Shown here in pieces: positions 44,120 through 53,122 of a stretch of 64,000 nt of DNA. The notes beneath the pieces were generated by a model. The model had not been told where the DNA came from. It ran no database searches and saw only the letters and a list, made by a program, of their open reading frames with translations. The number at the start of each line of letters is the position of its first letter. The stretch's first letter is position 1. Origin of the DNA: Rhodanobacter sp. LX-99 (GTDB lineage Bacteria > Pseudomonadota > Gammaproteobacteria > Xanthomonadales > Rhodanobacteraceae); contig NZ_JAHFVL010000002.1 in NCBI RefSeq assembly GCF_018599185.1, positions 496,001 to 560,000 on the forward strand, written 5' to 3'. Position numbers and translations under genes: made by a program.

Positions 44120-44824
44120 GTGACCCGGTTGTCCGACTTCCCGATCGCCACGCGCTGGCCAGCCGCGCATCCCGAACGCATCCAGCTGTATTCGCTGAAC
44201 TCGCCGAACGGGGTGAAAGCATCGATCATGCTGGAGGAAACCGGTTTGCCGTACGAGCCGCACCTGGTCGACATCGGCAACGGCGAGAGCCATCTGCCGC
44301 AGTTCCTCGCGCTCAATCCGAACGGCAAGATTCCCGCGATCATCGACCCGGACGGTCCCGGCGGCGAGCCGCTGGCGTTGTTCGAGTCGGGTGCGATCCT
44401 GCTGTACCTGGCGGACAAGGCCGGCCGGTTCATTCCGGCCGACCCGGCGCGGCGCTGGGAGACGATCCAGTGGGTGTTCTTCCAGATGGCGTCGATCGGA
44501 CCGATGTTCGGCCAGGTCGGCTTCTTCAACAAGTTCGCCGGCAAGGCGTACGAGGACAAGCGCCCGCTCGGGCGCTACGTCAATGAATCGAAGCGTCTGC
44601 TCGGCGTGCTCGACGGCCGGCTCGACGGCCGCCGCTGGCTGATGGGCGACGACTACACCATCGCCGACATCGCCACGCTGGGCTGGGTCAACAACCTGAT
44701 CACGTTCTACGAGGCGCGCGAACTGGTGGCGTTCGACAGCTTTGCCCATGTCGCCGCATGGCTCGAACGTGGACTGGCGCGGCCGGCGGTGAAGCGCGGG
44801 TTGCAGATTCCCGGCAAGAGCTGA
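44120..44824 (+). CDS. glutathione S-transferase (YfcG/Ure2-like)
   Basis: 234-aa GST. The N-terminal domain has IQLYSLNSPNGVKASIMLEETGLPYE and NPNGKIPAIIDPDGPGGEPLALFESGAILLYLADK; the Ser/Asn-rich SPNG and the ESGAI motif bind glutathione. The C-terminal domain reads FFQMASIGPMFGQVGFF, typical of the YfcG disulfide-bond-reductase group. GTG start at 44120 with AGGAG upstream; the ATG at 44118 would run into TGA. Confidence 0.93.
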   Translation: MTRLSDFPIATRWPAAHPERIQLYSLNSPNGVKASIMLEETGLPYEPHLVDIGNGESHLPQFLALNPNGKIPAIIDPDGPGGEPLALFESGAILLYLADKAGRFIPADPARRWETIQWVFFQMASIGPMFGQVGFFNKFAGKAYEDKRPLGRYVNESKRLLGVLDGRLDGRRWLMGDDYTIADIATLGWVNNLITFYEARELVAFDSFAHVAAWLERGLARPAVKRGLQIPGKS

Positions 44825-44883
44825 GGCGCAGGTTCTCCTGCGGCAGGGGCCGGGACAGGGCCGCCATCGCGAGCCAACGGCAC

Positions 44884-45327
44884 TTACGCGTCGATGGCGG
44901 CGTCGCGCGTCTCGTTGTCGGGATATTCCAGGAACACGAAGAACGGTATGCCGCGTGCATGCCAGTGCTTCGCCACGCCGTCCAGCATCCGGTGCAGTCT
45001 TCCGAATGCCTCGCGTGCCTCGACCTGCAGTGCCTGTGCGTGATCGAGCAGCAAGACATAGCCGGGTGCCGGCAACCAGTGGAGATCGCCCAGGCCTGCG
45101 GCCAGAGCATCCCAGCCGTGCCCGGCGCCGGCCGGGAACGCGAACGCTCCGGCCAGGCGATGCAGCAGGTCGTCGGCATCGCGGCAGTGCGCGAGGTCGA
45201 GCCGCAACAGATGCAGGCCGGCACGCCGGGCGTCGTCCGCCAGGGTGGCCGGGTCATCCGGCGCGATGCGGTACACGCCGTCGCGGCCGGCGTCATGCAG
45301 ATCGATTCCCAGCACCTTGCTTGTCAT
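44884..45327 (-). CDS. barstar-family protein
   Basis: 147-aa protein containing the barstar fold: LDLAHCRDADDLLHRLAGAFAFPAGAGHGWDALAAGLGDLHWLPAPGYVLLLDHAQAL, matching the barstar (ribonuclease inhibitor) consensus FP..FG.NWDAL.D.L.DL. No barnase-type RNase is encoded nearby, so it is an orphan immunity-type protein. An acidic patch needed to cap an RNase active site is present. Confidence 0.85.
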   Translation of the reverse strand: MTSKVLGIDLHDAGRDGVYRIAPDDPATLADDARRAGLHLLRLDLAHCRDADDLLHRLAGAFAFPAGAGHGWDALAAGLGDLHWLPAPGYVLLLDHAQALQVEAREAFGRLHRMLDGVAKHWHARGIPFFVFLEYPDNETRDAAIDA

Positions 45328-45495
45328 CGCCTGGCCTCGTGGCGGCTGCAGTCGCCGCGCATCATGTGCCGCCGTGTGTGTGCGCCAGGTCGAAACCGGC
45401 CGGTGGCGGCAAGTACCCACGCATGCCGGGGCGCCGGAATCCGGTCACGTGTTCTCGACCCTGATCCTGCCAGGGTGCGGCAAGGAGGTCGCGCC

Positions 45496-45645
45496 ATGAT
45501 TCGCAAACTGAAGTCGGGCGAGTACCGGCTGTATTCGCGCAAGAAGGACCCGGACACCGGCAAGCGCCGCAACCTCGGCACGTTCAAGACGCGCGAGGCT
45601 GCCGAGAAGCACGAGCGCGAGGTGCAGTACTTCAAGCGGCACTGA
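45496..45645 (+). CDS. small basic conserved hypothetical protein
   Basis: 49-aa basic protein, KSGEYRLYSRKKDPDTGKRRNLGTFKTREAAEKHEREVQYFKRH. The alternating pattern predicts three short strands and a helix, similar to small AP2-like/integrase N-terminal DNA-binding modules. Such proteins are common in gammaproteobacteria and unnamed. AAGGAGG precedes the ATG by 7 nt, strongly supporting translation. Confidence 0.8.
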   Translation: MIRKLKSGEYRLYSRKKDPDTGKRRNLGTFKTREAAEKHEREVQYFKRH

Positions 45646-45758
45646 AGGAATTTGCCCGGATGCGGATACGGATGCGGAGCGCGTTTCCGTAGCGGCAGCC
45701 GCGCAGCAGGCATCCCCGGGCGCGAATGTTGACCGGCGCCCGGGAAATCCGCGCATCC

Positions 45759-47987
45759 TCATGAGCCGGGATGATAGGTACGCTCGGTATGCCCCTCCAG
45801 TTGCTCCGGCCAGAAGTACACCGTGCGCAGGTTGCCGGTGGCGTAGCGCTCGGCTTCGTCGTTGAAGTGCTTCGAGTCCGGGTGGCCGCTCTCGCCGCCG
45901 GCGGTGAGAGCGCGGGCGCTGACTTTCGGGCCGAACTCGACCACGGCGACGAAGCTGTTGCCGCTGGTCCCGTAGTAGCGCTTCGTGCCCGGCCAGCGGT
46001 GCGCGCCGAACGAGGCGAGCGAACCCCAGCGTGACGACACGAACGGCACCGGGATGCTCGGCCTGGCATCGTCGAACTTCTGCACGATGGCACCGTCGTT
46101 GCGCTGGAAGCGGTTGATCTCGCCCCACGGCACGCCCCAGCTGCCGAAATCCTTTTCCAGCCGGTCGGACGCCTCGACCAGTGCGCCCAGGCGCGCCTTC
46201 GCGCCGGCATTGCCGGCCATGTAGTCGTAGACCGACTGGTGTTCGGACTCGGCCTCGGCGTGCACCTGGTCCCACAGGATATCGCCCCAGAACACCGCCA
46301 GCGAGGTCGGCATCGAGGCGATGCCCCAGCGGTAATCCCAGCCGCGCAGCAGGGCGATCTGGCCGGCCAGGCGCGGCTTCAGCGGATCGTTGTCGGGCAG
46401 CATGTCGTAGTCGTGGACCAGCACCGGCACCAGCCGCGAGAACGCCGGCAGGAAGGAGTCGAACGCGGCGGTGATCAGCGAGGCCTTGCTGAAATCGCGC
46501 ACGCCATCCAGCACGCGGGTGGCGTGGATGCCGCGCGGGTTTTCGCCGAAGGTGTCCATGTAGCGCGGGTAGTCTGCCTGCCGCGGGCTGAATTTGCCGG
46601 CGGCGGAGTACGGCCAGTTGTTGGTGTTCATGATCCAGCCGTTCGGCGGGTTGAGCAGGTGCGGCGCTTCGTCGAGCGCGTGCAGGCCTTTCCAGTCGGT
46701 GGCCGGGTCGCTGCCGTCGACCGGTTTCGTGTAGTCGAAGCGGTTGTCGCGCTTCGGGATGAACTGCGGGTGCATGTATGCGATCTCGCCCTTGTCGTCG
46801 GCGAAGATCGTGTTGTTCGAGGAGTTGGCCTTGAGCTCGGCGACTTTCATGTAGCTGGCGTAGTCGCTGGCCTTGGTGCGCAGCCAGCTCTGCTCGAGCG
46901 CTTCCAGCGGCTTGTTCATCAGCGCGACGGCGATCCATTTGCCGTCGGCCGCGCGCACGATCGGGCCGTGATGGGTGAAGTGCGCGGCGAAGCTGCGCGT
47001 GGCCATCGAGCCGTCCTTCGCGCGGTACGGCACGCGGATCGTGCGCGTGGTGACCGGCCGCAGTTCCTTGCCGTAGCGATAGAACAGCTTGCCGCCCTTG
47101 TGCACGATGGTTTCGGCGAACTCGTCGACCACGTCGGCGCCGGTGGACGTGTGCATCCAGCCGATGTGCCGGTTGAAACCCTGGTAGACGAAGAACTGGC
47201 CCCAGGTCACCGCGCCGTAGGCGTCCAGTCCCGCGTCGCTGGACATCTGCAGCTCGGAGCGGAAGAAGAACGAGGTGTGCGGGTTGATCCACAACAGCGC
47301 GTGGCCGTTGGCGCTGAGCTTCGGCGCGATCGCGAAGCCGTTCGATCCGGTCGGTTCGACCCAGCTTGCCGGCGTTTCCACCCCGGCGAATTTCTGGCCG
47401 TCGGTGCCGTAGAACGCGGCGAGCTGTTCGAGCGAGACCCGCTCGATGTCGCCGCCGATGCTGCCCTCGCTGAAGCTGAGCGCCATCCACGGTTCGAAAT
47501 GTTCGATGACGCGCGGATGCACGTCGGGATGCGTGGCCAGGTAGTAGTTCAGCCCGTCGGCCCAGCTGTTCATCAGTGCCTGCAGCCAGGCGGGACTCTT
47601 CGCGTACAGCGCCTGCAGCTCGACCGGGTCGATGAACAGTTGCTGCCGCAGATCGCTCCAGATCGCCGATTCGCCCTCGGCCTCGGCGAGCCGGCCCAGC
47701 GCGTTGAGGTAGTTCGTCTCGACCCGGTTGAAGTCGTCCTCGGCCTGGGCGTAGGCCATGCCGAACACCGCGTCGGCGTCGGTCTTGCCGTGCACGTGGG
47801 CGATGCCCCAGTCGTCGCGGGTGATCGTGACCGCCTGCGCCTGGCGCTGCCAGCGCGCCTGTTCGGGCGGGGCGGCCCGTGCGGTGGCGACCAGCCCGAA
47901 CGCGAACAGCGCTGCGGCCAGCAGCAGGCGCGACAGGTGCTGGTGGCGTGCCCGCGGGCACGGGTTGTTCGAGGTGTGTGTATGCAT
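45759..47987 (-). CDS. penicillin acylase family protein
   Basis: 742-aa precursor of an Ntn-hydrolase. It has a signal peptide (LLLAAALFAFGLVATARA) and an alpha chain beginning RWQRQAQAVTITRDDWGIAHVHG. The self-cleavage site is GSNGFAIAPKLSANGHALLWINPH, where the Ser of SNGF becomes the N-terminal nucleophile of the beta chain. Members hydrolyse beta-lactam side chains or acyl-homoserine lactones; the substrate here is unknown. It would be exported to the periplasm. ATG 47987 is chosen upstream of the arginine pair before the signal core. Confidence 0.93.
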   Translation of the reverse strand: MHTHTSNNPCPRARHQHLSRLLLAAALFAFGLVATARAAPPEQARWQRQAQAVTITRDDWGIAHVHGKTDADAVFGMAYAQAEDDFNRVETNYLNALGRLAEAEGESAIWSDLRQQLFIDPVELQALYAKSPAWLQALMNSWADGLNYYLATHPDVHPRVIEHFEPWMALSFSEGSIGGDIERVSLEQLAAFYGTDGQKFAGVETPASWVEPTGSNGFAIAPKLSANGHALLWINPHTSFFFRSELQMSSDAGLDAYGAVTWGQFFVYQGFNRHIGWMHTSTGADVVDEFAETIVHKGGKLFYRYGKELRPVTTRTIRVPYRAKDGSMATRSFAAHFTHHGPIVRAADGKWIAVALMNKPLEALEQSWLRTKASDYASYMKVAELKANSSNNTIFADDKGEIAYMHPQFIPKRDNRFDYTKPVDGSDPATDWKGLHALDEAPHLLNPPNGWIMNTNNWPYSAAGKFSPRQADYPRYMDTFGENPRGIHATRVLDGVRDFSKASLITAAFDSFLPAFSRLVPVLVHDYDMLPDNDPLKPRLAGQIALLRGWDYRWGIASMPTSLAVFWGDILWDQVHAEAESEHQSVYDYMAGNAGAKARLGALVEASDRLEKDFGSWGVPWGEINRFQRNDGAIVQKFDDARPSIPVPFVSSRWGSLASFGAHRWPGTKRYYGTSGNSFVAVVEFGPKVSARALTAGGESGHPDSKHFNDEAERYATGNLRTVYFWPEQLEGHTERTYHPGS

Positions 47988-48171
47988 CAGCCGGTTATCC
48001 CCTTGGTGGTCGTCGGTGCCGCCATGTTTCATGGAGTTGACCACCACTGGGCCGTGCTTGCAAAGCCGGGACGTGGATGACGGGCTGTCGATTTGCGGCT
48101 GGCCCGCTCGTCGTATCCCAGTGAGCCGCTGTGCCGGCTCCGTTTTGCCTACCCGACGACGAGGTCACGCC

Positions 48172-48597
48172 ATGGAAACCCAGCCCTACCTGTTCTTCGA
48201 CGGCCGCTGCGAAGAGGCCATCGCGTTCTACCGCCAGGCGATCGGCGCCGAGGTGGTCATGCTGATGCGCTATGCCGACGGCCCGGACGGCTCCGCCCAG
48301 TGCCCCGACGGCACGCAGCCGCCGGCGGACAAGGTGATGCACGCCTGCCTGCAGATCGGTTCGACCCAGGTCCTGGTCTCGGACGGTTTCAGCGGCGGCC
48401 ATCCCGAGTTCAAGGGCTTCTCGCTGGCGCTTTCCGCCGACGACGACATTGCGGCGAAACGCCTGTTCGACGCACTTGCCGATGGCGGCCAGGTGCAGCA
48501 GCCGCTGATGCCGACCTTCTTCGCCTCCAGCTTCGGCATGCTGGTCGACCGCTTCGGCGTGGCGTGGATGGTGCTGGTGCCGAGTACACCGGGGTGA
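48172..48597 (+). CDS. PhnB-like VOC family protein
   Basis: 141-aa VOC protein: QPYLFFDGRCEEAIAFYRQAIGAEVVMLMRYAD, DKVMHACLQIGSTQVLVSDG and FFASSFGMLVDRFGVAWMVL. This is the PhnB/YjdN-type dimeric glyoxalase fold. Reaction unknown. Divergent from the penicillin acylase gene. Confidence 0.9.
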   Translation: METQPYLFFDGRCEEAIAFYRQAIGAEVVMLMRYADGPDGSAQCPDGTQPPADKVMHACLQIGSTQVLVSDGFSGGHPEFKGFSLALSADDDIAAKRLFDALADGGQVQQPLMPTFFASSFGMLVDRFGVAWMVLVPSTPG

Positions 48598-48835
48598 TGA
48601 AGCCACGGCGGACGCGGGTGGTGGCGACGCCTTTCCGATGGCGGCATGCTGGCGCCATATCCCGCCATCGCCATGATTTGGCCATCCGAACTGAATTTGC
48701 GGTAAACGGGTGTGTGCAAGATACGCACAGGGGTTTTCGGACTGTGCAGTTTTCCTGCTGCATGATCTGACAGGTTGCGGTGCACTCGCGTGCACTCTGC
48801 CGCAGCATTCCGATCTGACAAGAGGAGAACTCCCC

Positions 48836-49414
48836 ATGCTGAATCGATCATCTCGTGCCGCAGGTTTCGCTGTCGCCCTGGCAGCTGTGACGGCCATGGC
48901 GGGCTGCAGCAACTACGTCAAGCGCACCGATTACGACGCGGCCATCAGCAAGCTGCAAAGCAACGATGCGCAGATGCAGCAGCAGCTTGATTCGCTCAAG
49001 GCCGACATGGAGCAACGGTTTGCCAAGTACGATGCCACCTTGACCGAAATGCAGGGACGGCTGCGCGTGGACACGGTGGCCCATTTCGAGTTCAACAAGG
49101 CCGACCTCAACGACCAGGACAAGGCGATGTTGCAGGACTTTGCCCGGGTGATGAAGGAACACCACAGCAACGCCGTGGTGACCGTGGAAGGCTTCACCGA
49201 CCCGGCCGGTTCCAGCGCCTACAACAAGCGGCTGGGGCAGAAGCGCGCCGATGCCGTGCGCGACTATCTGGTTTCCACCGAAGGCATGCCCGATACCCAG
49301 GTGCGCGCCGTCAGCTACGGTGAATCGCGCAATCGCCAGGTGGAGCCGGGTGCAGCGCGCGAGTCCGGCGGCAACAATCGCCGCGTGGCCCTGGTGGTCG
49401 ATTACGCCGGTTGA
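48836..49414 (+). CDS. OmpA-family peptidoglycan-binding lipoprotein
   Basis: 192-aa outer-membrane lipoprotein. The signal ends in TAMAGC, with Cys24 as lipid site. Residues about 30-70 form a coiled coil (YDAAISKLQSNDAQMQQQLDSLKADMEQRF). Residues 75-192 form an OmpA C-terminal domain with VAHFEFNKADLNDQDKAMLQDFARVMKEH, VEGFTDPAGSSAYNKRLGQKRADAVRDYL and NNRRVALVVDY, which binds diaminopimelate in peptidoglycan. It anchors the outer membrane to the wall. GAGGAG site. Confidence 0.94.
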   Translation: MLNRSSRAAGFAVALAAVTAMAGCSNYVKRTDYDAAISKLQSNDAQMQQQLDSLKADMEQRFAKYDATLTEMQGRLRVDTVAHFEFNKADLNDQDKAMLQDFARVMKEHHSNAVVTVEGFTDPAGSSAYNKRLGQKRADAVRDYLVSTEGMPDTQVRAVSYGESRNRQVEPGAARESGGNNRRVALVVDYAG

Positions 49415-49547
49415 TCCGGCGGGGCGCGCACGTCGCGCCCCGTTCCTGCGTCGCCCGCTGGCCGGAAGTGCCTGCGCGCCGTGCACTTGAACAAGCTGGA
49501 AGCGGCAGCGAGACTGGCGCCTTCCTGTCCCGTGCGGTGACCGCGGC

Positions 49548-50069
49548 GTGACCAGTTACATAGCGCTGTTGCGCGCCGTCAACGTGGGCGGCACCGGCAA
49601 ATTGCCGATGGGCGAACTCAAGGCCATGTGCGAGGCGGCCGGCTTCGCGGACGTGCGCACCTATATTGCCAGCGGCAATGTGGTGTTCGGCAGCCGGCTC
49701 GCCGAGAAGGCGGTGAAGAAGGCGCTGGAACGACGGCTGCAGGATTACGCGGGAAAACCGGTCGGGGTGGTGGTGCGCACGGCGGCCGAGATGGCCGCCG
49801 TGCTTGCCGGCAATCCGTTTCCGGAAGCGGCAGGCAACCGGGTGGTGGCGATTTTCCTGGATGCGCCGGTGCCGCCGGGCGCGTTGCAGGAGGCCACCGG
49901 CCTGAATGGCGAGCGGCTGGCGCTGGGGCAGCGCGAGATCTACGTGCATTACGGCGAAGGCATGGCCGACTCGCGGCTGAAGATTCCGGCCGCGAAGGCG
50001 GGCACCGCGCGCAACATGAACACCATCGCGAAACTCGCCGGCATGGCCGCCGGCAAGCCTGCGGGTTGA
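49548..50069 (+). CDS. DUF1697 family protein
   Basis: 173-aa protein: YIALLRAVNVGGTGKLPMGELKAMCEAAGF, VRTYIASGNVVFGS and YVHYGEGMADSRLKIP are diagnostic of DUF1697. Function of the family is unknown; structures show a ferredoxin-like fold. GTG start. Confidence 0.92.
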   Translation: MTSYIALLRAVNVGGTGKLPMGELKAMCEAAGFADVRTYIASGNVVFGSRLAEKAVKKALERRLQDYAGKPVGVVVRTAAEMAAVLAGNPFPEAAGNRVVAIFLDAPVPPGALQEATGLNGERLALGQREIYVHYGEGMADSRLKIPAAKAGTARNMNTIAKLAGMAAGKPAG

Positions 50070-50097
50070 GTGCTGCGACGGCTATGCCGGAAAGGGT

Positions 50098-50574
50098 TCA
50101 GAGGCCATCCGGAAAGCGATCGGCGACCAGGTTCAGGGCGATGCCGTGTTCGAGGAAGGCCTTGGCGCCGGCGAGCACCAGGGCAAACCCTCCGGTGGAA
50201 TCGAGCGCCTGCTTCACTACCTCGTCGCCATTGCCCTGGAAGCCGCGGTTGCTGATGTCGACGAAAGTCGTGTGGTCGGGGCGCGCGGTGAACTGCCATT
50301 CCACCGTGGTGGTGGCGTCGAGGTTCCCCCACTCGATGAGTATGCGTCGGTCCTGCTCGAGCGCCTTCACGGCGACCTGCACGGAGACGTCGTACATCCG
50401 CCAGTCCCAGCGGACCTGCCGGCCCGCCTGCAGCCGCGCGCTGCCGTGACTGAACCAGAAGCGGGAAGTGATGGCGGGATCCACGAAAGCCTCGAAGACT
50501 TCCGCGACGGGTTTGCGGATCAGCATGCCGGCGTTGGCGACGGGTACGTGGGTGATCTTCACGGGTATCTCCAT
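50098..50574 (-). CDS. SRPBCC/AHSA1-family protein
   Basis: 158-aa START-like protein: VANAGMLIRKPVAEVFEAFVDPAITSRFWFSHGSARLQAG starts the fold, and GFALVLAGAKAFLEHGIALNLVADRFPDG is the C-terminal helix. It binds an unknown hydrophobic ligand. It is third in a leftward group with another SRPBCC protein and an ArsR regulator, 27 nt after the previous gene, so it is likely co-regulated. Confidence 0.88.
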   Translation of the reverse strand: MEIPVKITHVPVANAGMLIRKPVAEVFEAFVDPAITSRFWFSHGSARLQAGRQVRWDWRMYDVSVQVAVKALEQDRRILIEWGNLDATTTVEWQFTARPDHTTFVDISNRGFQGNGDEVVKQALDSTGGFALVLAGAKAFLEHGIALNLVADRFPDGL

Positions 50575-50601
50575 CGAAGGTCGGGGTTTCGGGACCGACA
50601 G

Positions 50602-51156
50602 TCAGCGGTCGCCGCTGGGAACGTGCAGCCGTGCCGCGTAGGCAGCGCGCAGCTCTTCCCAGCCATGGTCGAGTGCGGCCTCGCCGATGATCGGTGCGAT
50701 AGGCCGGCCCTGCAGCAGGCGTTCGGCCACATGCAGGCACAGGTGCCAGCCGGCGGCGACCTTGGGGATCCAGTCCTGGTCGCGGATGGTCTGGCGCAGG
50801 GTCAGCCGCGTGCCGCCCGCGCTCGGCTGCAGTTCCCAGCGCAGCACGCTCCGGCCGAACTGCTCCAGCTGCCAGCTGTATTCCAGCACGCGCGGCGGCT
50901 CGGCACGGGTCACCGTGGTGGGGATGTCCGGCTGCTCGCTGTCGAGCATGCTCAGGCTGGCGTCGCCGACCTCGCCGAGGTTGCGGTTCGCGGTATACGG
51001 CGACCAGGCACGCAGGTGGCTGGGGTCGGTGAGCACGTCCCATACGCGCTCGGGTGGCTGCGGCAGTTCGCGCACGAAGACCAGGGTCCAGCCGTCGGCA
51101 TCGCGCCGGCAGTCGACCTGGGCCAGTGGTCCGGTGTCGAAGTCGGATGAAGTCAT
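50602..51156 (-). CDS. SRPBCC-family protein
   Basis: 184-aa START/AHSA1-like protein: LVFVRELPQPPERVWDVLTDPSHLRAWSPYTANRNLGEVG opens the domain, and IRDQDWIPKVAAGWHLCLHVAERLLQG closes it. Encoded 7 nt after the ArsR-type gene, a standard two-component arrangement in which the regulator controls a START-domain protein. Confidence 0.9.
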   Translation of the reverse strand: MTSSDFDTGPLAQVDCRRDADGWTLVFVRELPQPPERVWDVLTDPSHLRAWSPYTANRNLGEVGDASLSMLDSEQPDIPTTVTRAEPPRVLEYSWQLEQFGRSVLRWELQPSAGGTRLTLRQTIRDQDWIPKVAAGWHLCLHVAERLLQGRPIAPIIGEAALDHGWEELRAAYAARLHVPSGDR

Positions 51157-51163
51157 GGTGGGG

Positions 51164-51562
51164 TTACCTCCCGGGTTTGCGCGTGCGCGATGGGTGCGAG
51201 GCGGTTTTTTTCTTTGTGGCTACGGCCGGCGTTGCGTCGGCGAAGTGGAGTTCGCGCAGATAGTCCTCCAGCCGGTCGAGGCGCTGTTCCCACATCGCGC
51301 GGTACTGCTGTACCCAGTCGGCCACCGCACGCAGCGGCTGCGGCTGCAGTCGGCATGGCCTCCATTGCGCCTCGCGGCTGCGTGCGACCAGGCCGGCGCG
51401 TTCGAGCACTTTCAGGTGCTTGGTGATCGCCGGCAGGGTGACGTCGAACGGCTGCGCCAGCTCGGTGACCGAGGCCTGGCCCGAGGCGAGGCGGGCCAGG
51501 ATGGCGCGGCGGGTCGGGTCGGCGAGGGCGGCGAACGTGGCGCTGAGCGGGTCGGCGGACAT
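51164..51562 (-). CDS. ArsR-family transcriptional regulator
   Basis: 132-aa winged-helix repressor: FAALADPTRRAILARLASGQASVTELAQPFDVTLPAITKHLKVLERAGLVARSREAQWRPCRL, the complete ArsR/SdpR-type domain, with a C-terminal helix binding the dimer partner. It lacks classic metal-site cysteines (one Cys only), so ligand control is probably not by metal. A perfect palindromic operator sits directly before the start codon. Confidence 0.93.
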   Translation of the reverse strand: MSADPLSATFAALADPTRRAILARLASGQASVTELAQPFDVTLPAITKHLKVLERAGLVARSREAQWRPCRLQPQPLRAVADWVQQYRAMWEQRLDRLEDYLRELHFADATPAVATKKKTASHPSRTRKPGR

Positions 51563-51570
51563 GCGGGGGC

Positions 51571-51606
51571 CTGGTCGTAATTTACCTTTTGGTAAATTAC
51601 GACCAG
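51571..51606 (-). promoter_or_regulatory. ArsR operator, perfect 16-bp inverted repeat
   Basis: The arms at 51571-51586 and 51591-51606 are perfectly complementary, with TTTT between them. The core TTACCTTTTGGTAA is typical of ArsR-type operators next to START-domain genes. Its edge lies 8 nt before the ATG of the regulator, implying a very short or absent leader and autorepression. Confidence 0.88.
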
Positions 51607-52281
51607 GCGATCAGCGTGTCAAATGCGACCCCTATCAGGTCGAGGCCCGCCACTGGCGCGGCAGGGCACGCACGCCGAGGTCGCCCCTGATCGCCGCGGG
51701 TGGCGCGCACGAAATCCTGCGAATCCGGCATGCAGGGTCAGTGGCGCCACTGCCGTGCGGTTGCCGCTGCGGTGTCTTCGCCGATACGGTGCAACGCCTC
51801 GGCTGAGTAATCCGGCTGGAGGCAGGCGCCGTGGCCCTGGATGTTGCCGCTGTCCATCAATCCAGTGCTCAGGGAGCTTTCCCTTCGACGGCGTGTGGGC
51901 GAGTATCCGGTGGTGGCAGGGGCACAGTTGCCCGCCGGTGCCGGAATCGGGCCATGGTCTGCGCAGATTTTCCCCGAGTTGCCGCGGCCGGCATTTTCTT
52001 CTCCCCGTGCACGACATGTGGACAGGGCGGGCTGGATTGGCCGTCCATCCGGTCGAGGCGAAACCGGGGCCACAGCAAAAACAGGCGAGCTGGCGTACTG
52101 CGCGTACGCGCTCCGGGGCATGGCTTGTGCGATGGGGGCCGCCGCCACAAGGGTCATGCATCAAGGAATTTCGGCATCACCCGCGATGCCGGATCACGGC
52201 CGGCATGGGAGGCTCTGTACTGCCTGCCGGCCATCAACGCTGCAGTCGACTGCAGCTCCATTGACGACCGAGGTGAATCAA
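51607..52281. other. long intergenic region
   Basis: 675 nt between the divergent ArsR and heme-oxygenase-fold genes. Open frames exist on both strands but show no conserved residues, ribosome binding sites or compositional signature of coding. No known riboswitch or RNA fold was recognised. Confidence 0.4.
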
Positions 52282-53058
52282 ATGAATACCCTTTTCGAGC
52301 GTACCGGCCCCCTGACCGAACTGAGCAGCTACCCGCAGTGGGCGCAGGACATGGTGGCCGATTGCGCGGCTACCAAGCAGCGCGTCCTGGACCACGACAT
52401 CTGGCGCATGATGACCGCACTGCAGCTCGACCACGAATCCACCCGCAACTTCATGATGGGCCTGTGGCCGTTCATCGAGCGGTTCCCCAGCTTCATGGCG
52501 CTGAACCTGCTGAAGACCCGTTATGGCCGCAGCCCGGGCGACGACAAGGCCCGGCGCTGGCTGGTGCGCAATATCCGGGTCGAGCAGAATCACGCCGAGT
52601 ACTGGCTGAACTGGGCCGAGGGTGCCGGTGTGCCGCGCGACGACCTGTTGCACGGGGTACCTCCGCATGGCACTGACGGGCTCACCCGCTGGTGCGAGGA
52701 AATCAGCGCTCGCGGTACCTTGGCGGCCGGCATGGTGGCCACCAACTATGCGATCGAAGGGGTCACCGGCGAGTGGTCGCAGATGATCTACGACAGCGCG
52801 AAGTACCGCGAGAGCTTCGATCCGGCGATCCGGGCGTCCAGCCTGCGCTGGCTGCACCTGCACGCCGCCTACGACGACGTTCACCCGTGGGAGGCATTGG
52901 ATATAGTGTGTACCCTGATGGGCGAGACACCCTCGGCCGATGACGTGGCGCATCTGGCCGAGTGCATCAAGCGGAGCTACATGAGCATGATCCTGCTTGG
53001 TGACCGGTGCATCCGGTCGTGTCGTGACCTATGGTTGGCTAAAGAAGCTGCAGCTTGA
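52282..53058 (+). CDS. TenA/heme-oxygenase-fold iron-containing redox-type protein
   Basis: 258-aa all-helical protein of the heme-oxygenase-like fold used by TenA, PqqC and di-iron oxidases: IWRMMTALQLDHESTRNFMMGLWPFIERFPSFMAL, VEQNHAEYWLNWAEGAGV and RWLHLHAAYDDVHPWEALDIV. The Glu/His pattern (ExxxH and HxxxDDxH) fits a di-iron site. The reaction is unknown. It ends 64 nt before a PAS-GGDEF-EAL gene, so the two may form an operon linking metabolism to cyclic di-GMP. ATG 52282 follows GAGGTGA. Confidence 0.78.
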   Translation: MNTLFERTGPLTELSSYPQWAQDMVADCAATKQRVLDHDIWRMMTALQLDHESTRNFMMGLWPFIERFPSFMALNLLKTRYGRSPGDDKARRWLVRNIRVEQNHAEYWLNWAEGAGVPRDDLLHGVPPHGTDGLTRWCEEISARGTLAAGMVATNYAIEGVTGEWSQMIYDSAKYRESFDPAIRASSLRWLHLHAAYDDVHPWEALDIVCTLMGETPSADDVAHLAECIKRSYMSMILLGDRCIRSCRDLWLAKEAAA

Positions 53059-53122
53059 GTCGATACCCGGAACAGACTGTATTCATGGAAGTGAGCCGCA
53101 TCATCAACCGAATGGGCAGGCG

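Noticed and set aside
51619..52264. Coding frames of about 140-210 codons in the gap before the HO-fold gene
   Set aside because: Composition is Arg/Pro/Gly-rich on both strands, with no conserved motif and no ribosome binding sites.
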